In this document: positions 25,741-35,917 of the stretch, one piece after another
How the letters are laid out: each line of letters opens with the position of its first letter
Position numbering within the stretch: the first letter of the stretch is position 1
Assembly: GCF_964340395.1 (NCBI RefSeq)
Contig: NC_135559.1
Coordinates: 16,426,050-16,490,049, forward strand
Source of the DNA: Glandiceps talaboti
Taxonomy: Eukaryota > Hemichordata > Enteropneusta > Spengelidae
DNA length: 64,000 nt
Direction: 5' to 3'
Made by a program: the position numbers and the translations under genes
Notes under the pieces: generated by a model
Told to the model about the DNA's origin: nothing
Databases searched by the model: none
Seen by the model: only the letters and a program-made list of their open reading frames with translations

Positions 25741-27207
25741 TAGGAAACTGGATAGTCATTCAGCTAATGAACACCTAGTGTTAGTATGGACTAGCATATG
25801 GATAAACATTGTTAAAAACTGTACAGTTGTGCTACAACGCCATTGGTGGTATTTTTATCAATAAAATGACTGACAACATGTAGACGTATCGATAGCAAAA
25901 CTATATTGAATTCGACGTCCATTTACGGCGATGTTTATCTTTCTGACGACAGTATTTGTATTCGTGTTTGGAATAAAATCACTGAAATCACCCATTGCAA
26001 CAAAACAAACAACACAAAATGATGGAAATAAAGATACATGTAAATACAGACTCTACACTACGGCACCTTTCAAAGGAGTTACTATTTCCTTGTTTTTGTG
26101 TTTGTTTGTTGTTCAAACCTGCGCTCTAGTGCAGCGTTCACATTGAGTTGAAAGTCATGTCAAATCTCAGTTTTGTGAAGTCTTGCGGGAAATGGCGGAT
26201 CAAAAAACTGACATCAACTTAAAAAGACAACATAAAATTGTTCTTCCAATTTGCAATGGATGCACATCTGATGGGAAGAAACCAATAACACAGAGAACAT
26301 ATGGAAAACATAAGTATCTGAACTAGACACTCATATATGAAAATAAATAAATAAAAAATCTAACAACCTTCCACATATTCTAAAATTGAGCGTAATCGGA
26401 ACCATACAATTGTTTCGGCCTAAACCAAGGTGGAAAGCTTGATTGTATTTTTATGCAAGGCCAAATCATGTGGGAACCAAGTGCGACAATACCTTACGTA
26501 CAGAATATACACCCAAGTTACAGAGGCATTCTTGTCAACACAGACTTTGTTTCATTGGTGAATGTAGTTTACTTTAACTGTTTATTTCCTTGTTTCGATC
26601 AAAGATGATAAAGATGTCACATATAGTAAGACATGCGATGAGCACCCAATGTACTGCAAGTAACAACGTTTGCTAAAGATACCAATGCAATTTTCATATA
26701 ATTAAACTTGTACGAACCATGCACACTGGTACTCGAAAATAGATCGAGGAACGGCAACTTCATAAAAATATAAACGACAATACGACGAAAATGAAGATTA
26801 ACGTGAGTGGAGGGTCTACGCTATAACTAAGTATGATAACAAAATCGCCGATAAATACGGGATATTGTGTAAATCATCCCTCGTCTCGTATCGAAATTAG
26901 ACAAGATCATAAGGTAGAAGACGTCTCTTCAGTTTTCAAGACAACGAAATCGCAGATAAATATCGGAGAAATATCCAACATTTTGTATGGGGGGGGGGGG
27001 GGCCTGTTTTTGTTAAGTATTTCATGTCTAGGAGCGTTGAGCACTTTAATTACGCGCAGGTTGACGCTCACTTTGCCAATTTCGGGACCTTACATAGAAA
27101 AAACGCCTGTTTCCGTTGACATTAAGTCAGAGAAATAAAATCACAATAAAAGCACCCCTTTTCACATGTATTTGTCTGTAAGTGGATGTACCGGTTGTTT
27201 CGGCTTT
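25741..27207. other. Left flank of the Polinton; no confident gene
   Basis: No recognised gene apart from the weak exon candidate at 26192. A poly-G run lies at 26991-27002. Base composition changes sharply to AT-rich at 27208, where the Polinton begins. Confidence 0.5.
26192..26326 (+). other. Possible first exon of a transposon-type gene
   Basis: ATG in context gaaATGg opens a 44-codon frame, MADQKTDINLKRQHKIVLPI, with CNGCTSDGKKPITQRTY. A two-cysteine CNGC plus basic pattern like this heads some transposon-derived animal genes. No partner exon was found. Confidence 0.2.
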
Positions 27208-27842
27208 AGGTACCCTGTCAGTATAATTACTCCAAGAGGTACCATACCACAAGTCAGATTTCCCCCGACTCTGAACTCATAGGGACTAACACGACTAAAG
27301 TGGGAAGTGGTGACAATCATACTTCGTATTCGATGTGTCACGGTAATCACTTAGAAATGGAGATTTTCTGTTTAGTTTACCCTCTCGGTGAAGTTTGCGC
27401 ATAGCCATACATATGTGCACACAAGTAGTATATAAAATAGGAGTTCTGGATCAGTTTAACGACATACCCCATTTTTCACCTGTTATTAGGTAAATTAAGT
27501 CTTATATTTGTATTAAATCAATTTTTTTATATATATAATTTTAACCTGTTATAAGGTAAATTAAGCCTTATATCTATAGTAAAATTGACATATCTGTTTT
27601 AAACTTGTTTTAAGGTAAATTAAGCCTTATATCTGTACTAAAATCAATTCATTTTATTCAATGAAGCGACATACCCCATTTTTCACTTGTTATAAGGCAA
27701 AATAAGCATTAGTAGTCGATCATATTTGTCTGATTTATCTTGTCTGTTTTAAACTTGTTATAGTTATAATATAGTTATAAGGTAGGTAAATTAAGTATTA
27801 GTAATCGATCATATTTATCAATCTCAGTATAGTCTAATTATA
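27208..27842 (+). repeat. Polinton left terminal inverted repeat (outer block)
   Basis: Matches the reverse complement of about 45136-45833. The outer ~290 bp are almost identical between ends. The inner part is built of short tandem units around 'ggtaaattaagccttatat', three on this side and four on the right, which explains the ~60-bp length difference. Homology resumes at 28441 beyond the first gene. Confidence 0.93.
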
Positions 27843-27991
27843 TTTCCAATTATTTATATACTGTTACAGATTGTGTACAACTCATATATCACCTTGTGTC
27901 ACCTTATGTCATCTTGTGTCACCTTATATGTATGTCGTATTATCAATTAAACAGATAAAAACACAGAGTATATACACACAATAAATTCAAA

Positions 27992-28459
27992 ATGTCAAAT
28001 GAACAAAGACAAAATTCAATCACTTTCGAAGATGACACAATTGAATCAAGTCCACTTTCTCTGATTGATCCTGCTATTGCTTATCCTGTAGAGAATGGTG
28101 AGGATTTATTACTAGATATTGTAGATGAAAAAACAAGGATCCAAGAGGTTACTACAATTAAATGGAGAGAAGTTCCAACAGAAAAATCATTTTTGATTAC
28201 TCGATATCAGGAGGTCCATTCTTGTTACAGTCCTGGATTATGGATTTGTCTCAATAATCCAATAACTCATAACGAACTTTATTATACTTATGCTCCTAGT
28301 AGAATGATAAATGAGATTCTTACAAATCAAAATCTCCCATTAATAGTTGTTTCACATGGATTTAAAAGATCTATGAGAAATCCAAAGAATTTGTATCATA
28401 GTTATACTTTAATGGATTTTGATGTAGTAAATCAAAAATTAATGGAAAAAAGAAGTTAA
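27992..28459 (+). CDS. Polinton protein of unknown function, left end (155 aa)
   Basis: ATG at 27992, intact. Acidic N-terminus (EDDTIESSPLSLID), then VHSCYSPGLWICLNN and LPLIVVSHGFKRSMRNPKNL. No domain recognised. Its last codons and the following ~50 bp (28441-28500) are repeated inverted inside the right terminal repeat (about 45061-45124), so the gene appears to belong to a longer terminal repeat. A GTATATA motif precedes the ATG by about 25 bp. Confidence 0.75.
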   Translation: MSNEQRQNSITFEDDTIESSPLSLIDPAIAYPVENGEDLLLDIVDEKTRIQEVTTIKWREVPTEKSFLITRYQEVHSCYSPGLWICLNNPITHNELYYTYAPSRMINEILTNQNLPLIVVSHGFKRSMRNPKNLYHSYTLMDFDVVNQKLMEKRS

Positions 28460-28500
28460 ATAACAGTTAAACAAGTATTAAATCATAATTTAAGTATCAT
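28441..28500 (+). repeat. Inner block of the left Polinton terminal repeat
   Basis: Matches the reverse complement of 45061-45124: ggaaaaaagaagttaaa, then aacagttaaacaa and an 'attaaatcat..tttaag' end. The right copy has one extra 11-bp unit. It is separated from the outer block by 0.6 kb containing the 155-aa gene, which is absent on the right. Confidence 0.8.
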
Positions 28501-28605
28501 TCAAAAACCTGATAATTTTTTTAGTTGATTTAACTTTATTTATAGTAAACTATATGTAGTATACTATGTCATATATATAACAGTTACTAACGTTACTTAC
28601 AGTTA

Positions 28606-31600
28606 CTAACGTTTACCTAAATCAACATGACCATATGCTAGTGTGTTATGATGATCAAGAACATAACGTTTATCATTGAAGCAACTTAGAGAAGTCTTAT
28701 TGATTTTGTAACTACCAATCTGATGATTTATCGATCGTATAGTATTCATAGAATGTTTCATTTTGTAAATTTTCAAAAAGTACAGTCTTATATTCCTCAT
28801 GAGTAATATTCTTTTTAATAACTATTTTTTTCATTCCTTTTGCTTTTCGAGTTGATGAAGTTTCTGTGATATAAGAATACATTTTACTTCTAAGTCCAAT
28901 AAATTCAGTGATTGGTAAACCGGCACATTCATCTTTCATTTTACCGATTATCTTTTTATTATAATCAAAATAGTATGGACTCTCAGATGAGTAATCACTA
29001 TTATCGAACAGGTCTTTATCTTGATAGAAATCTTTATAGGGATCATTAGTTTTAATTTCATACATTAATGAATCAGTATCTGTGAATAACAACTTTGCTA
29101 ATGAACCATATTTTTCTTTGATATATTTGTAATGAAAGTCATACATTAAAGTTTTAGACAAATCAAGAATACTCATCCCAACATATAAAGGTTGATTTAA
29201 AGTTAATCTTTCCTTTTTATTTTCAACAGCAACCAATCTTTTAGTTATAATTTTTTGTATAACAAAAGTTGGTTTAGAAACTAATTTTTTGATTTGTTTT
29301 TCTGATGTACATAATTTTATATTACGATGTTTACGTACATTCATCATAGTTCGTCCAAATACAGAGTTATTCATTAACTTAAAGAAATCTTTTTCAAAGG
29401 CATTTTTAGCTTTTTTCTTTTTTCCGTGTTAAATAAGATGTATTGCGACATCCACTTTGATTGGTTAAACTCAATGGCTCTGTGGATTTTAGTGACTTTT
29501 AAACCAAGTGATAAATATTGTTTTAAGTTTTGGAAATGAAGTACATAATTCCTTTTTGGTTTCAAAGTTGTAGTTAATTTCTCTATATTTCCACATTTAA
29601 TATTAAATAAGTCACGTATCTTTTTGTTATTTGGGGATAACATGTCTTCAGTAATACATAATCTCTCAGGTGCTAAAGGATAATCATTGTGGAGATCATG
29701 CAACTCACTAGGATATTCAAGATCAACTTCAAGGATTAATCCATGGTCACTTTCATTGGTATAATTACTTAAAAAGTCTAAGTCTTTACAGTATTTACAG
29801 TCTTTACAGTCAAGTGAATCTACATCAACCCATTTAAATCCATCCGTTGGTAAAGATTGTACCATTGCCCAACCATAGAGATTATTTGCATCTAAATACA
29901 TGATATATTTTGATTCCTGAGTAGGATCATAATCTTTCATGTATGGATTGTTTGCCTTTGCATGACCAGTGGATATATAAGAGATACCACCATGAAGACC
30001 TTTTTCAATAAAGAGATGCATATCTATATCTGTTAATAATTCGAGATTAATTTTAGTCATTTTTAAACACGCATCCCAAGATAATCCTGGAGCACTGAAG
30101 TAATGACAGGGATCAAGATTATAATATAGATTGCATGTCTTTCGGAAATTTTCAAATACATCTGTTAATAATAATACATCAGTTTTAAGATATAGATCAT
30201 GATAATCACCCATCGTTTGCAATATTAAAATACTTCCATATATCTTGCACATGTATATAATCTTCATCAGTTATACCAGTCTCATTTAGAATAGAATAGA
30301 ATGTTTCCTTTAGTGGAAGATTAACATCCTTAAATTTTTCAGTGGAATCCATATGATCATAGGGATACACACCCTTTTTCGTTAATAATTTTAAACTGTC
30401 TGGAAATTCCTGTTTTGTATATTTGAAATCACACGTGTTAATGTTATTGACTAGTTTTTCTAATGAAGCATTCAAGAAATTTAAACTATCTATGAAGACT
30501 AAATGAGTACCAACCATTATAGACATGAATTTTTCCATAGAATGTGGGATAATATTAATCTTTTCCTCAAAATTTTCAAGGGTTTGAACAATGAAATGAC
30601 TGTCATATCCTTTTAAATTGTGGAATACAACTGGTATTTTCTTTGTTACTTGAAAATTAATATTACAGGATTCATGCGCTGAACCACGGTATTTACCAGT
30701 AATATGGCAATGATCACGGACTCGTATATCATCATCTTCATATAATTCTTCACAAATATGACATTGTGTTGCTTTTTGGAAATAATTTTCATCATTTTTA
30801 CTCATACACAAAGGTTTATTAAAGTGTTGTTGTTTAATATTATTACAATAATCAACTTCTGATAACATCATTTCCATAAATTTATTAGATGCATCTGGTC
30901 CTCTATAAATAACACTTTCTTTACTGAATGTATCATCATAACAACAAACTAGTTTATATCCAAAACTACATACTTCATGTTTTTGATAATGTTGTGTGAA
31001 TACCGTATTATTGTTAGTAGTATTCACTTTTTCAGTTATAGATTCGAAATCTGCGTAAATAACAAATGGTGCATTTAATTGTTTTGGGTAATTTTTAAAT
31101 GATAACCATTTATATTCCTCAGTTGGCATTCGTATAGCTTGCGTCTTATTTATTTCAAAACAAATAGAAATATGTTTATTTAAAATTTCTGTAGTTGTAA
31201 AGTGCTGTAAACAATATCTACAGAAGTGCTTTCTTCCATTATAATTTGTTATACCATACATGAACCGATTAAAGTCTTTAATCCAAACATAATGTTTTTG
31301 ATTATCACCATGAGTTAATAGTAGTAAATCAAGATGATCTTCACAGAGATGATCTTCACAGAGATGATTTTCACGTTTGTTTACTAACATAAATTGGATA
31401 TGCTTGTTGTTTTTGGTTATAACCAAATACGGAAATAGATATATTATTTTGGTTTTCAATTTTAGGAATTTGTTTTATTGTTACTGGGAATGTTATTCCT
31501 TTATAATTTACATCATCAATATGTTTACTATATCTAGATGGTCTATTTTTATTAATTTCAATTCGAAATTTAGATGCCAAATGACACCACCTAAAACATT

Positions 31601-32051
31601 AATTATCATTATTTTGTATGTTAATGAGGCCTTTCTTTGGATTTTGTAGTTCTTTTGGTAATTTGATATATGAGTTACCTTGTAAAGGCTCGTATCTTGC
31701 AATATTTACATAAAAATTGAGAAGTGTTTTTATTTGCCATCCAGAACCTTCACGTAACCATTTAGCGATGTGTTCAATAATTTTTTCAAAACTTACATTA
31801 ATTTGTTCATCTATTTGATCAGTATTTGTAATTACTAATGGACTACTATTAAAATAACCATCATTTGTTATCTCTGTCGCCATATTGTTAACACTTGTAT
31901 CATATTTAACAAATTTTATTTTTAAGGTCAATATTGCTTTTATTCCACCTTGATCTAAATTTTGTTTTAAGATTTGTTTAATTAACAATTTATTTTCAAT
32001 TAATTGTGTATGAGGTTCATTCTCAGTAATATCAATTTCATATGACTTCAC
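28606..32051 (-). pseudogene. POLB: Protein-primed DNA polymerase B (Polinton pPolB), broken
   Basis: Replicates the element from a protein primer. Reading leftwards: an N-terminal region with GSGWQIKTLLNFYVNI and LPKELQNPKKGLINIQNN; a C2H2-like site (HFCRYCLQHF) preceded by HYVWIKDFNRFMYG; exonuclease motifs FVIYADFESI, HNLKGYDSHFIVQ and YLKTDVLLLTDVFE; an endonuclease VII-like zinc motif VRDHCHITGKYRG; polymerase motif A YLDANNLYGWAM, motif B LMNNSVFGRT and motif C FTDTDSLMYE; and a C-terminal INKTSLSCFNDKR...TLAYGH. The frame is interrupted by TAA at about 31602 and by frame changes near 31385, 30215, 29405 and 28745. All catalytic motifs remain readable. About 1,140 residues in all, normal for the family. 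It is not functional as assembled. Confidence 0.93.
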
Positions 32052-32058
32052 ATATCCA

Positions 32059-32343
32059 TTAAAAGCTCTCTTGATATTTAGGTGGCATTAGAGCACCACC
32101 AACATGACGATAGCCTTTATTAATAAGAGTTTGATATGTATCATTACCTATTTTAACCATACGTTTAGTAATAGGATTAATGATATATTGTTCTGTTAAT
32201 GATCGAGGAAGATTATCAGGTACTGACCAATCTAAAATATTCTTAGGTAAAGGTTGTAGATCGCCATTCCGTATAAGCTTATTGTATACACGTCCACCAA
32301 CTGTTATCAATCGCTTAGTGCGTGGGTTCAAAATCTTTATCAT
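32059..32343 (-). CDS. Polymerase N-terminal extension or separate 94-aa protein with two NP-x-T-x-R repeats
   Basis: ATG at 32343. Two copies of a ~35-residue unit: ILNPRTKRLITVGGRVYNKL and IINPITKRMVKIGNDTYQTL. The pattern resembles the 2-cysteine adaptor-type repeat of large DNA viruses, without the cysteines. The frame ends 8 bp before the polymerase frame begins, and one frame change near 32068 would be all that separates them, so this may be the start of POLB in the intact element. Confidence 0.65.
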   Translation of the reverse strand: MIKILNPRTKRLITVGGRVYNKLIRNGDLQPLPKNILDWSVPDNLPRSLTEQYIINPITKRMVKIGNDTYQTLINKGYRHVGGALMPPKYQESF

Positions 32344-32383
32344 AATGTATAATGAAAAAAGATTGAATATTCATATATAATAT

Positions 32384-32710
32384 TCATTCACAATCACAAA
32401 AATATCTCTTAGGTTGTTTAACGCAAGGTATACTTCTATTAAAATGTATCTTTAAATGACACTCGTATTTATATGCAAATTTACATTTATTACATACAAA
32501 TTCAGGAAAAACATGTTTGCATGTTATACATTCATCAGGATATTCACATTTACTAGTCTCACAGGAGTGTTTTATATTTATATGTTTGATAAAATTATGT
32601 TTATGTCTAAAACGTTTATTACATTTATCACATTTAAATTCTGGTGCTGACCTACCACAAGTAGGACAATTCTCTTGTATAGTAATATATCGTTTTATAT
32701 TAGAATCCAT
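32384..32710 (-). CDS. Polinton C2H2/C2C2 zinc-finger protein (108 aa)
   Basis: ATG at 32710, intact. Cysteine pairs CPTCGRSAPEFKCDKC lead into a classical finger (CDKCNKRFRHKHNFIKHINIKH), then CEYPDECITC and a second finger-like FVCNKCKFAYKYECHLKIHF, and a C-terminal FCDCE. Probably binds nucleic acid; transcription or replication roles are possible. It lies upstream of POLB on the same strand. An 'agtatata' motif lies about 20 bp before the ATG. Confidence 0.75.
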   Translation of the reverse strand: MDSNIKRYITIQENCPTCGRSAPEFKCDKCNKRFRHKHNFIKHINIKHSCETSKCEYPDECITCKHVFPEFVCNKCKFAYKYECHLKIHFNRSIPCVKQPKRYFCDCE

Positions 32711-32929
32711 TTATATTCATGTATATACTCTATGTTTTTATCTGTTTAATTGAGCTGACCTGAACTTATAACCTAGACATGCCTGTGGCTGCCTGTGGGT
32801 AGTCACCAGGTTGTAAACAAGTTGTAAACAAGTTGTAACATCTGTTAACAGTCAATTGACCTTGGTAACCTTGGTGACCTTAGTAACAACCTTGAAAATC
32901 TTTAGGTAAACTTAATAACGTTAGTACCT
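32711..32929. other. Intergenic spacer with short repeats
   Basis: Repeats of 'aagttgtaaacaagttgtaa' and 'ccttggtaaccttggtgacc'. No gene seen. Confidence 0.6.
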
Positions 32930-33600
32930 TTAGGTAAGCTCGAGTTGAAATGAAATTGGCCAACCATTAAAATCTATTGGTTCATTATTTTGATTAGTTA
33001 TCCAAATTCGAAGATTAGTTATATTCATTTTCTTGATGGGTACTGGAATATTAGCAGGAAATGAATAAGTGACAGGTTCTTCTATTTCACCCTTATTTTC
33101 CTGTATCATTAAAATTTGTAAATAATTAGACCTTTTCCCATTGATGTAATTAGTAGGTGTATCTATAATATCACAGTAGACTACGTATTCAGTCACAGGA
33201 AGAAAATCTGCTTTATTTGGACTAATACCTGATGAATTATATTCTTTCTCTTCAAACCAAGTATTTTCGCAAAATGCATAGGTTTTGAAAAGTCTATTTT
33301 AACATTATTATCGAGTACCATTTGTGTTTTTCCTGTTGGTAAAATTCTCTTAAAATTAATTAATTTTGATCTACCAATCGCTAGTGATAATGTTTCTACA
33401 TTGTAATTACCTGGTTCTGTTTTTTTAACTGACGTTTTAAGGTTAGTGGTAAAGGCAATTTCATTGTTTTCTTTCGTAATATTATACCAGGAATTATATA
33501 GTTTACACTCCAACAATCGTATCTGTGAATAACCAGTCAACGTTTCTGTAAAACTGATAGTAATATCATTAGATTTTTCATTTATATATAATTTTTTAAT
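32930..33600 (-). pseudogene. Polinton beta-rich virion protein candidate, one frame break
   Basis: Two overlapping frames on the minus strand make one product of about 220 residues: ITISFTETLTGYSQIRLLEC near the start, FTTNLKTSVKKTEPGNYNVE, then TEYVVYCDIIDTPTNYINGK, VTYSFPANIPVPIKKMNITN and a C-terminal LRIWITNQNNEPIDFNGW. The last block is a pattern I associate with a conserved protein of animal Polintons, possibly a minor capsid or attachment protein; this assignment is tentative. The frame changes near 33255. No in-frame ATG follows the AT-rich promoter region at 33600-33690, so the start is lost or not ATG. Confidence 0.6.
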
Positions 33601-33692
33601 TGTATAGTATAGTATAGTATATATTATATATACAAAATACAAAAATAATAAATAATATATAATAAATAATATAGTATATACTATACTATAAT
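33600..33692. promoter_or_regulatory. Divergent promoter region with TATAGTATA/TATACTATA repeats
   Basis: Separates the leftward block (virion protein, zinc finger, POLB) from the rightward block. It holds repeated TATAGTATAGTATA on one side and ATAGTATATACTATACTATA just before ATG 33693. The same motif precedes many other Polinton ATGs. Confidence 0.55.
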
Positions 33693-34364
33693 ATGCCATC
33701 ACCATCAAATTTTGGACTAGGAATGATAACACCTCAAGGACTTGCACTTAATGATCTCAAAGATCTTAACGTGTCGAATTTATCTGGACGACATAATAAT
33801 AAAGATTTTATTCTAAGATGGAAAAATGAACCTAAATCATTTAATTAAGAACCAGTGCCAGTTCAATCACACGAGCATACTAATAATTTAGCAGATTTAA
33901 ATGATGTAGATGAAACAATAGAAGAATATAGAGTATCAAAATATCACATACCATTTGGTTTTGCGTATAGCAATAGAGATGCTAAGTTCTATACTTTTGA
34001 TTTACCACGAGACTTTGTTGAATTGATCGAAAAACCATTAACTATTGATCATGGTTTAACTGATCGAGTTCCTTATGTGTTGATTTATAATGATAATACT
34101 AAGACATTTAATTTAACTGATATCAGACACTATTTACAGGAACCAGATCCTAGACTAGACCTGTTGAATCCAAAACTGCATTTAAAATTGGATTCTATAA
34201 GAACAATAGTGACAGCAAACAATACTTTTCATAAAATTATTAATTCAGGGGAATGGTATTGTAGTTATGACATTGATGAAGGAACTATTAACTTATTTTA
34301 TGATGCACAGTTTAATGTACTTGGTTTGAAACCTATTGATGTGGCTAAATTACTGATGCGATGA
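33693..34364 (+). pseudogene. Polinton protein of unknown function (~223 codons), one in-frame stop
   Basis: ATG 33693 opens MPSPSNFGLGMITPQGLALN and continues to TAA at 33846-33848; the same frame resumes at once and runs to 34364 with YHIPFGFAYSNRDAKFYTFD, LPRDFVELIEKPLTIDHGL and GEWYCSYDIDEGTINLFYD. No domain recognised. The stop codon of the gene overlaps the next ATG (ATGA), suggesting translational coupling or tight packing. Confidence 0.65.
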
Positions 34365-34684
34365 CGGATAATATAAATAAAGTAACCAGTGGTACTATTT
34401 TTCTTAAATGTATTAAATTAAATACTGAGGACGAATATGATACTCTTTTAGATGGATTTGCAATAAAGTGTGACCGACATACATTATTAAATATTGAAAT
34501 TCATATTGAGTTCGAGAATATTAATTTTACTTTTAAAGAAAATAAAGTGTCATCTAAATTAGCAGAAGCATTAAAAGAAAATGAAGTGTTATATGCATTA
34601 ACACAAAGGTTAAAGTTTCTAGATATCAAAACAATAACTTTGAAACGTATGATTCTTATTGATTTTAAAGTATTTTTAAATTAG
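34361..34684 (+). CDS. Polinton protein of unknown function (107 aa)
   Basis: ATG overlaps the previous stop. Mixed alpha/beta, acidic and lysine-rich: SGTIFLKCIKLNTEDEYDTL, then HIEFENINFTFKENK. Intact. No family recognised. Confidence 0.6.
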   Translation: MTDNINKVTSGTIFLKCIKLNTEDEYDTLLDGFAIKCDRHTLLNIEIHIEFENINFTFKENKVSSKLAEALKENEVLYALTQRLKFLDIKTITLKRMILIDFKVFLN

Positions 34685-34711
34685 TATTTAATATAGATTA
34701 ATTATATAAAA

Positions 34712-34750
<39 letters not shown>

Positions 34751-34759
34751 ATATACAAA
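34685..34759. repeat. (AAAT)n run with many AATAAA signals
   Basis: About 12 AAAT units directly after the 107-aa gene and before the next ATG. The run includes repeated AATAAA, the polyadenylation hexamer. Similar runs lie at 35841-35874 and 40042-40064, each beginning at the stop codon of a gene. Confidence 0.8.
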
Positions 34760-35286
34760 ATGAATAAATCTCTCAACTTATCTCTCAAAGATCTTAGGGA
34801 TTTTAAATCTATGAAAACAATACCAGGTGTTAAATATCAGATAGAATATGAAAATAATATGTTTATATTAAAACCAATTCCACCTAAAGAGCCTAAAAAA
34901 CTGGAGTTAGAGAGAATTGCAATAATTGAATTTGTTCGTAAAAAAATTGTTAAGGTAACAGTAAAAGAATTTTCTCATACAATAAACACGGATAAAGTAA
35001 TATTTGATAGTGGTAGTGCCGATTATTTTATTCAACCAGGTACTTACCATATTCAACATTTTTTAGACTCTGGTCATATTCTCCCTCTGTTGAAGTTTAA
35101 AGAAAAAAATGAGAGAGCAATAGTTATTTTTTTTATATAAAATTCGATGATGAAAAAAAAATATCTCATTTAACATACATTATAAACAAACAAATTTTAC
35201 CAACATCTGTGTCTCGGTTATTTCGTACTGAAAAAAAAAAATTAGTATTAATTTTACAGTCTTCGATTGCAGTTATACAAAAATAA
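34760..35286 (+). pseudogene. Polinton protein of unknown function, frame broken in its 3' part
   Basis: ATG 34760 gives 126 intact codons (MNKSLNLSLKDLRDFKSMKT, FDSGSADYFIQPGTYHIQHF), then a stop at 35140. Other frames after it continue without interruption as KFDDEKK and later QILPTSVSRLFRTEKKKLVL up to 35286. The frame changes sit in T- and A-homopolymers near 35132 and 35150, so decay and sequencing error are both possible. No domain recognised. Confidence 0.55.
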
Positions 35287-35366
35287 CTTATCGTTCCACT
35301 TTGATTATCAAACCTTATAAAAATAATATTTTAAAATATATAGTATAATTATAGTAATACCACAAA

Positions 35367-35840
35367 ATGATTGACCAAGTTACCGCAAATATTAAAACGA
35401 TACAAGACCTACTCGATTATCTTACATGAGTATGTAGTGCGTATAGACGTTCTTACAAATTATTAAGTCGTGTTAATAAAGGAATACTTATTACTAGTGG
35501 AATTATTTCAGGTGTTGGTGCATTAGCTGCAGTACCTGTAATTCCAGTTTTTATCAGTTTATTAGCTGCAGTTCCAATAGTTGTTACAGTTGTCAACCAA
35601 AACTTAAAATTATAAGATAAAGTATCACGATTAAAAGTACAATATAAGAATTTCAAAGAATTACTAACATATACGCAAGCAAATATTTACTCTGAAACAC
35701 CTCAGGAATTTATTCAGGAAGTATTCATGAAGTCTCTTGAAATGCAAAAAGCTGCCAATTATACTCCACCATTAGAACGTTATTTAAAGTATTATAAACT
35801 GAATGGTTATTCAGATATTGAAAAATCAGAAATAGTCAAA

Positions 35841-35843
<3 letters not shown>
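35367..35843 (+). pseudogene. Polinton membrane protein with hydrophobic hairpin, two in-frame stops
   Basis: A frame of 159 codons from ATG 35367 to TAA 35841, interrupted by TGA at 35427-35429 and TAA at 35613-35615. The middle is a glycine/alanine-rich hydrophobic hairpin (GILITSGIISGVGALAAVPV, ISLLAAVPIVVTVV), followed by a charged, probably coiled-coil part (SRLKVQYKNFKELLTYTQAN) and a tail ending SDIEKSEIVK. The layout suits a small membrane or virion protein. A promoter-like 'tatagtataattatagt' lies just upstream. Confidence 0.6.

Positions 35844-35874
<31 letters not shown>
35841..35874. repeat. (AAAT)n run beginning at a stop codon
   Basis: TAAATAAATAAATAAA starts with the stop codon of the membrane-protein gene and supplies several AATAAA hexamers. 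Confidence 0.8.
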
Positions 35875-35876
<2 letters not shown>

Positions 35877-35917
35877 AGAATTTACTAATAATGTTTACTA
35901 ATATAATATACTATACT

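Noticed and set aside
26833-27138. 101-codon open frame left of the Polinton
   Set aside because: Runs through a poly-G tract, has no ATG-supported gene structure or family features, and ends before the Polinton.
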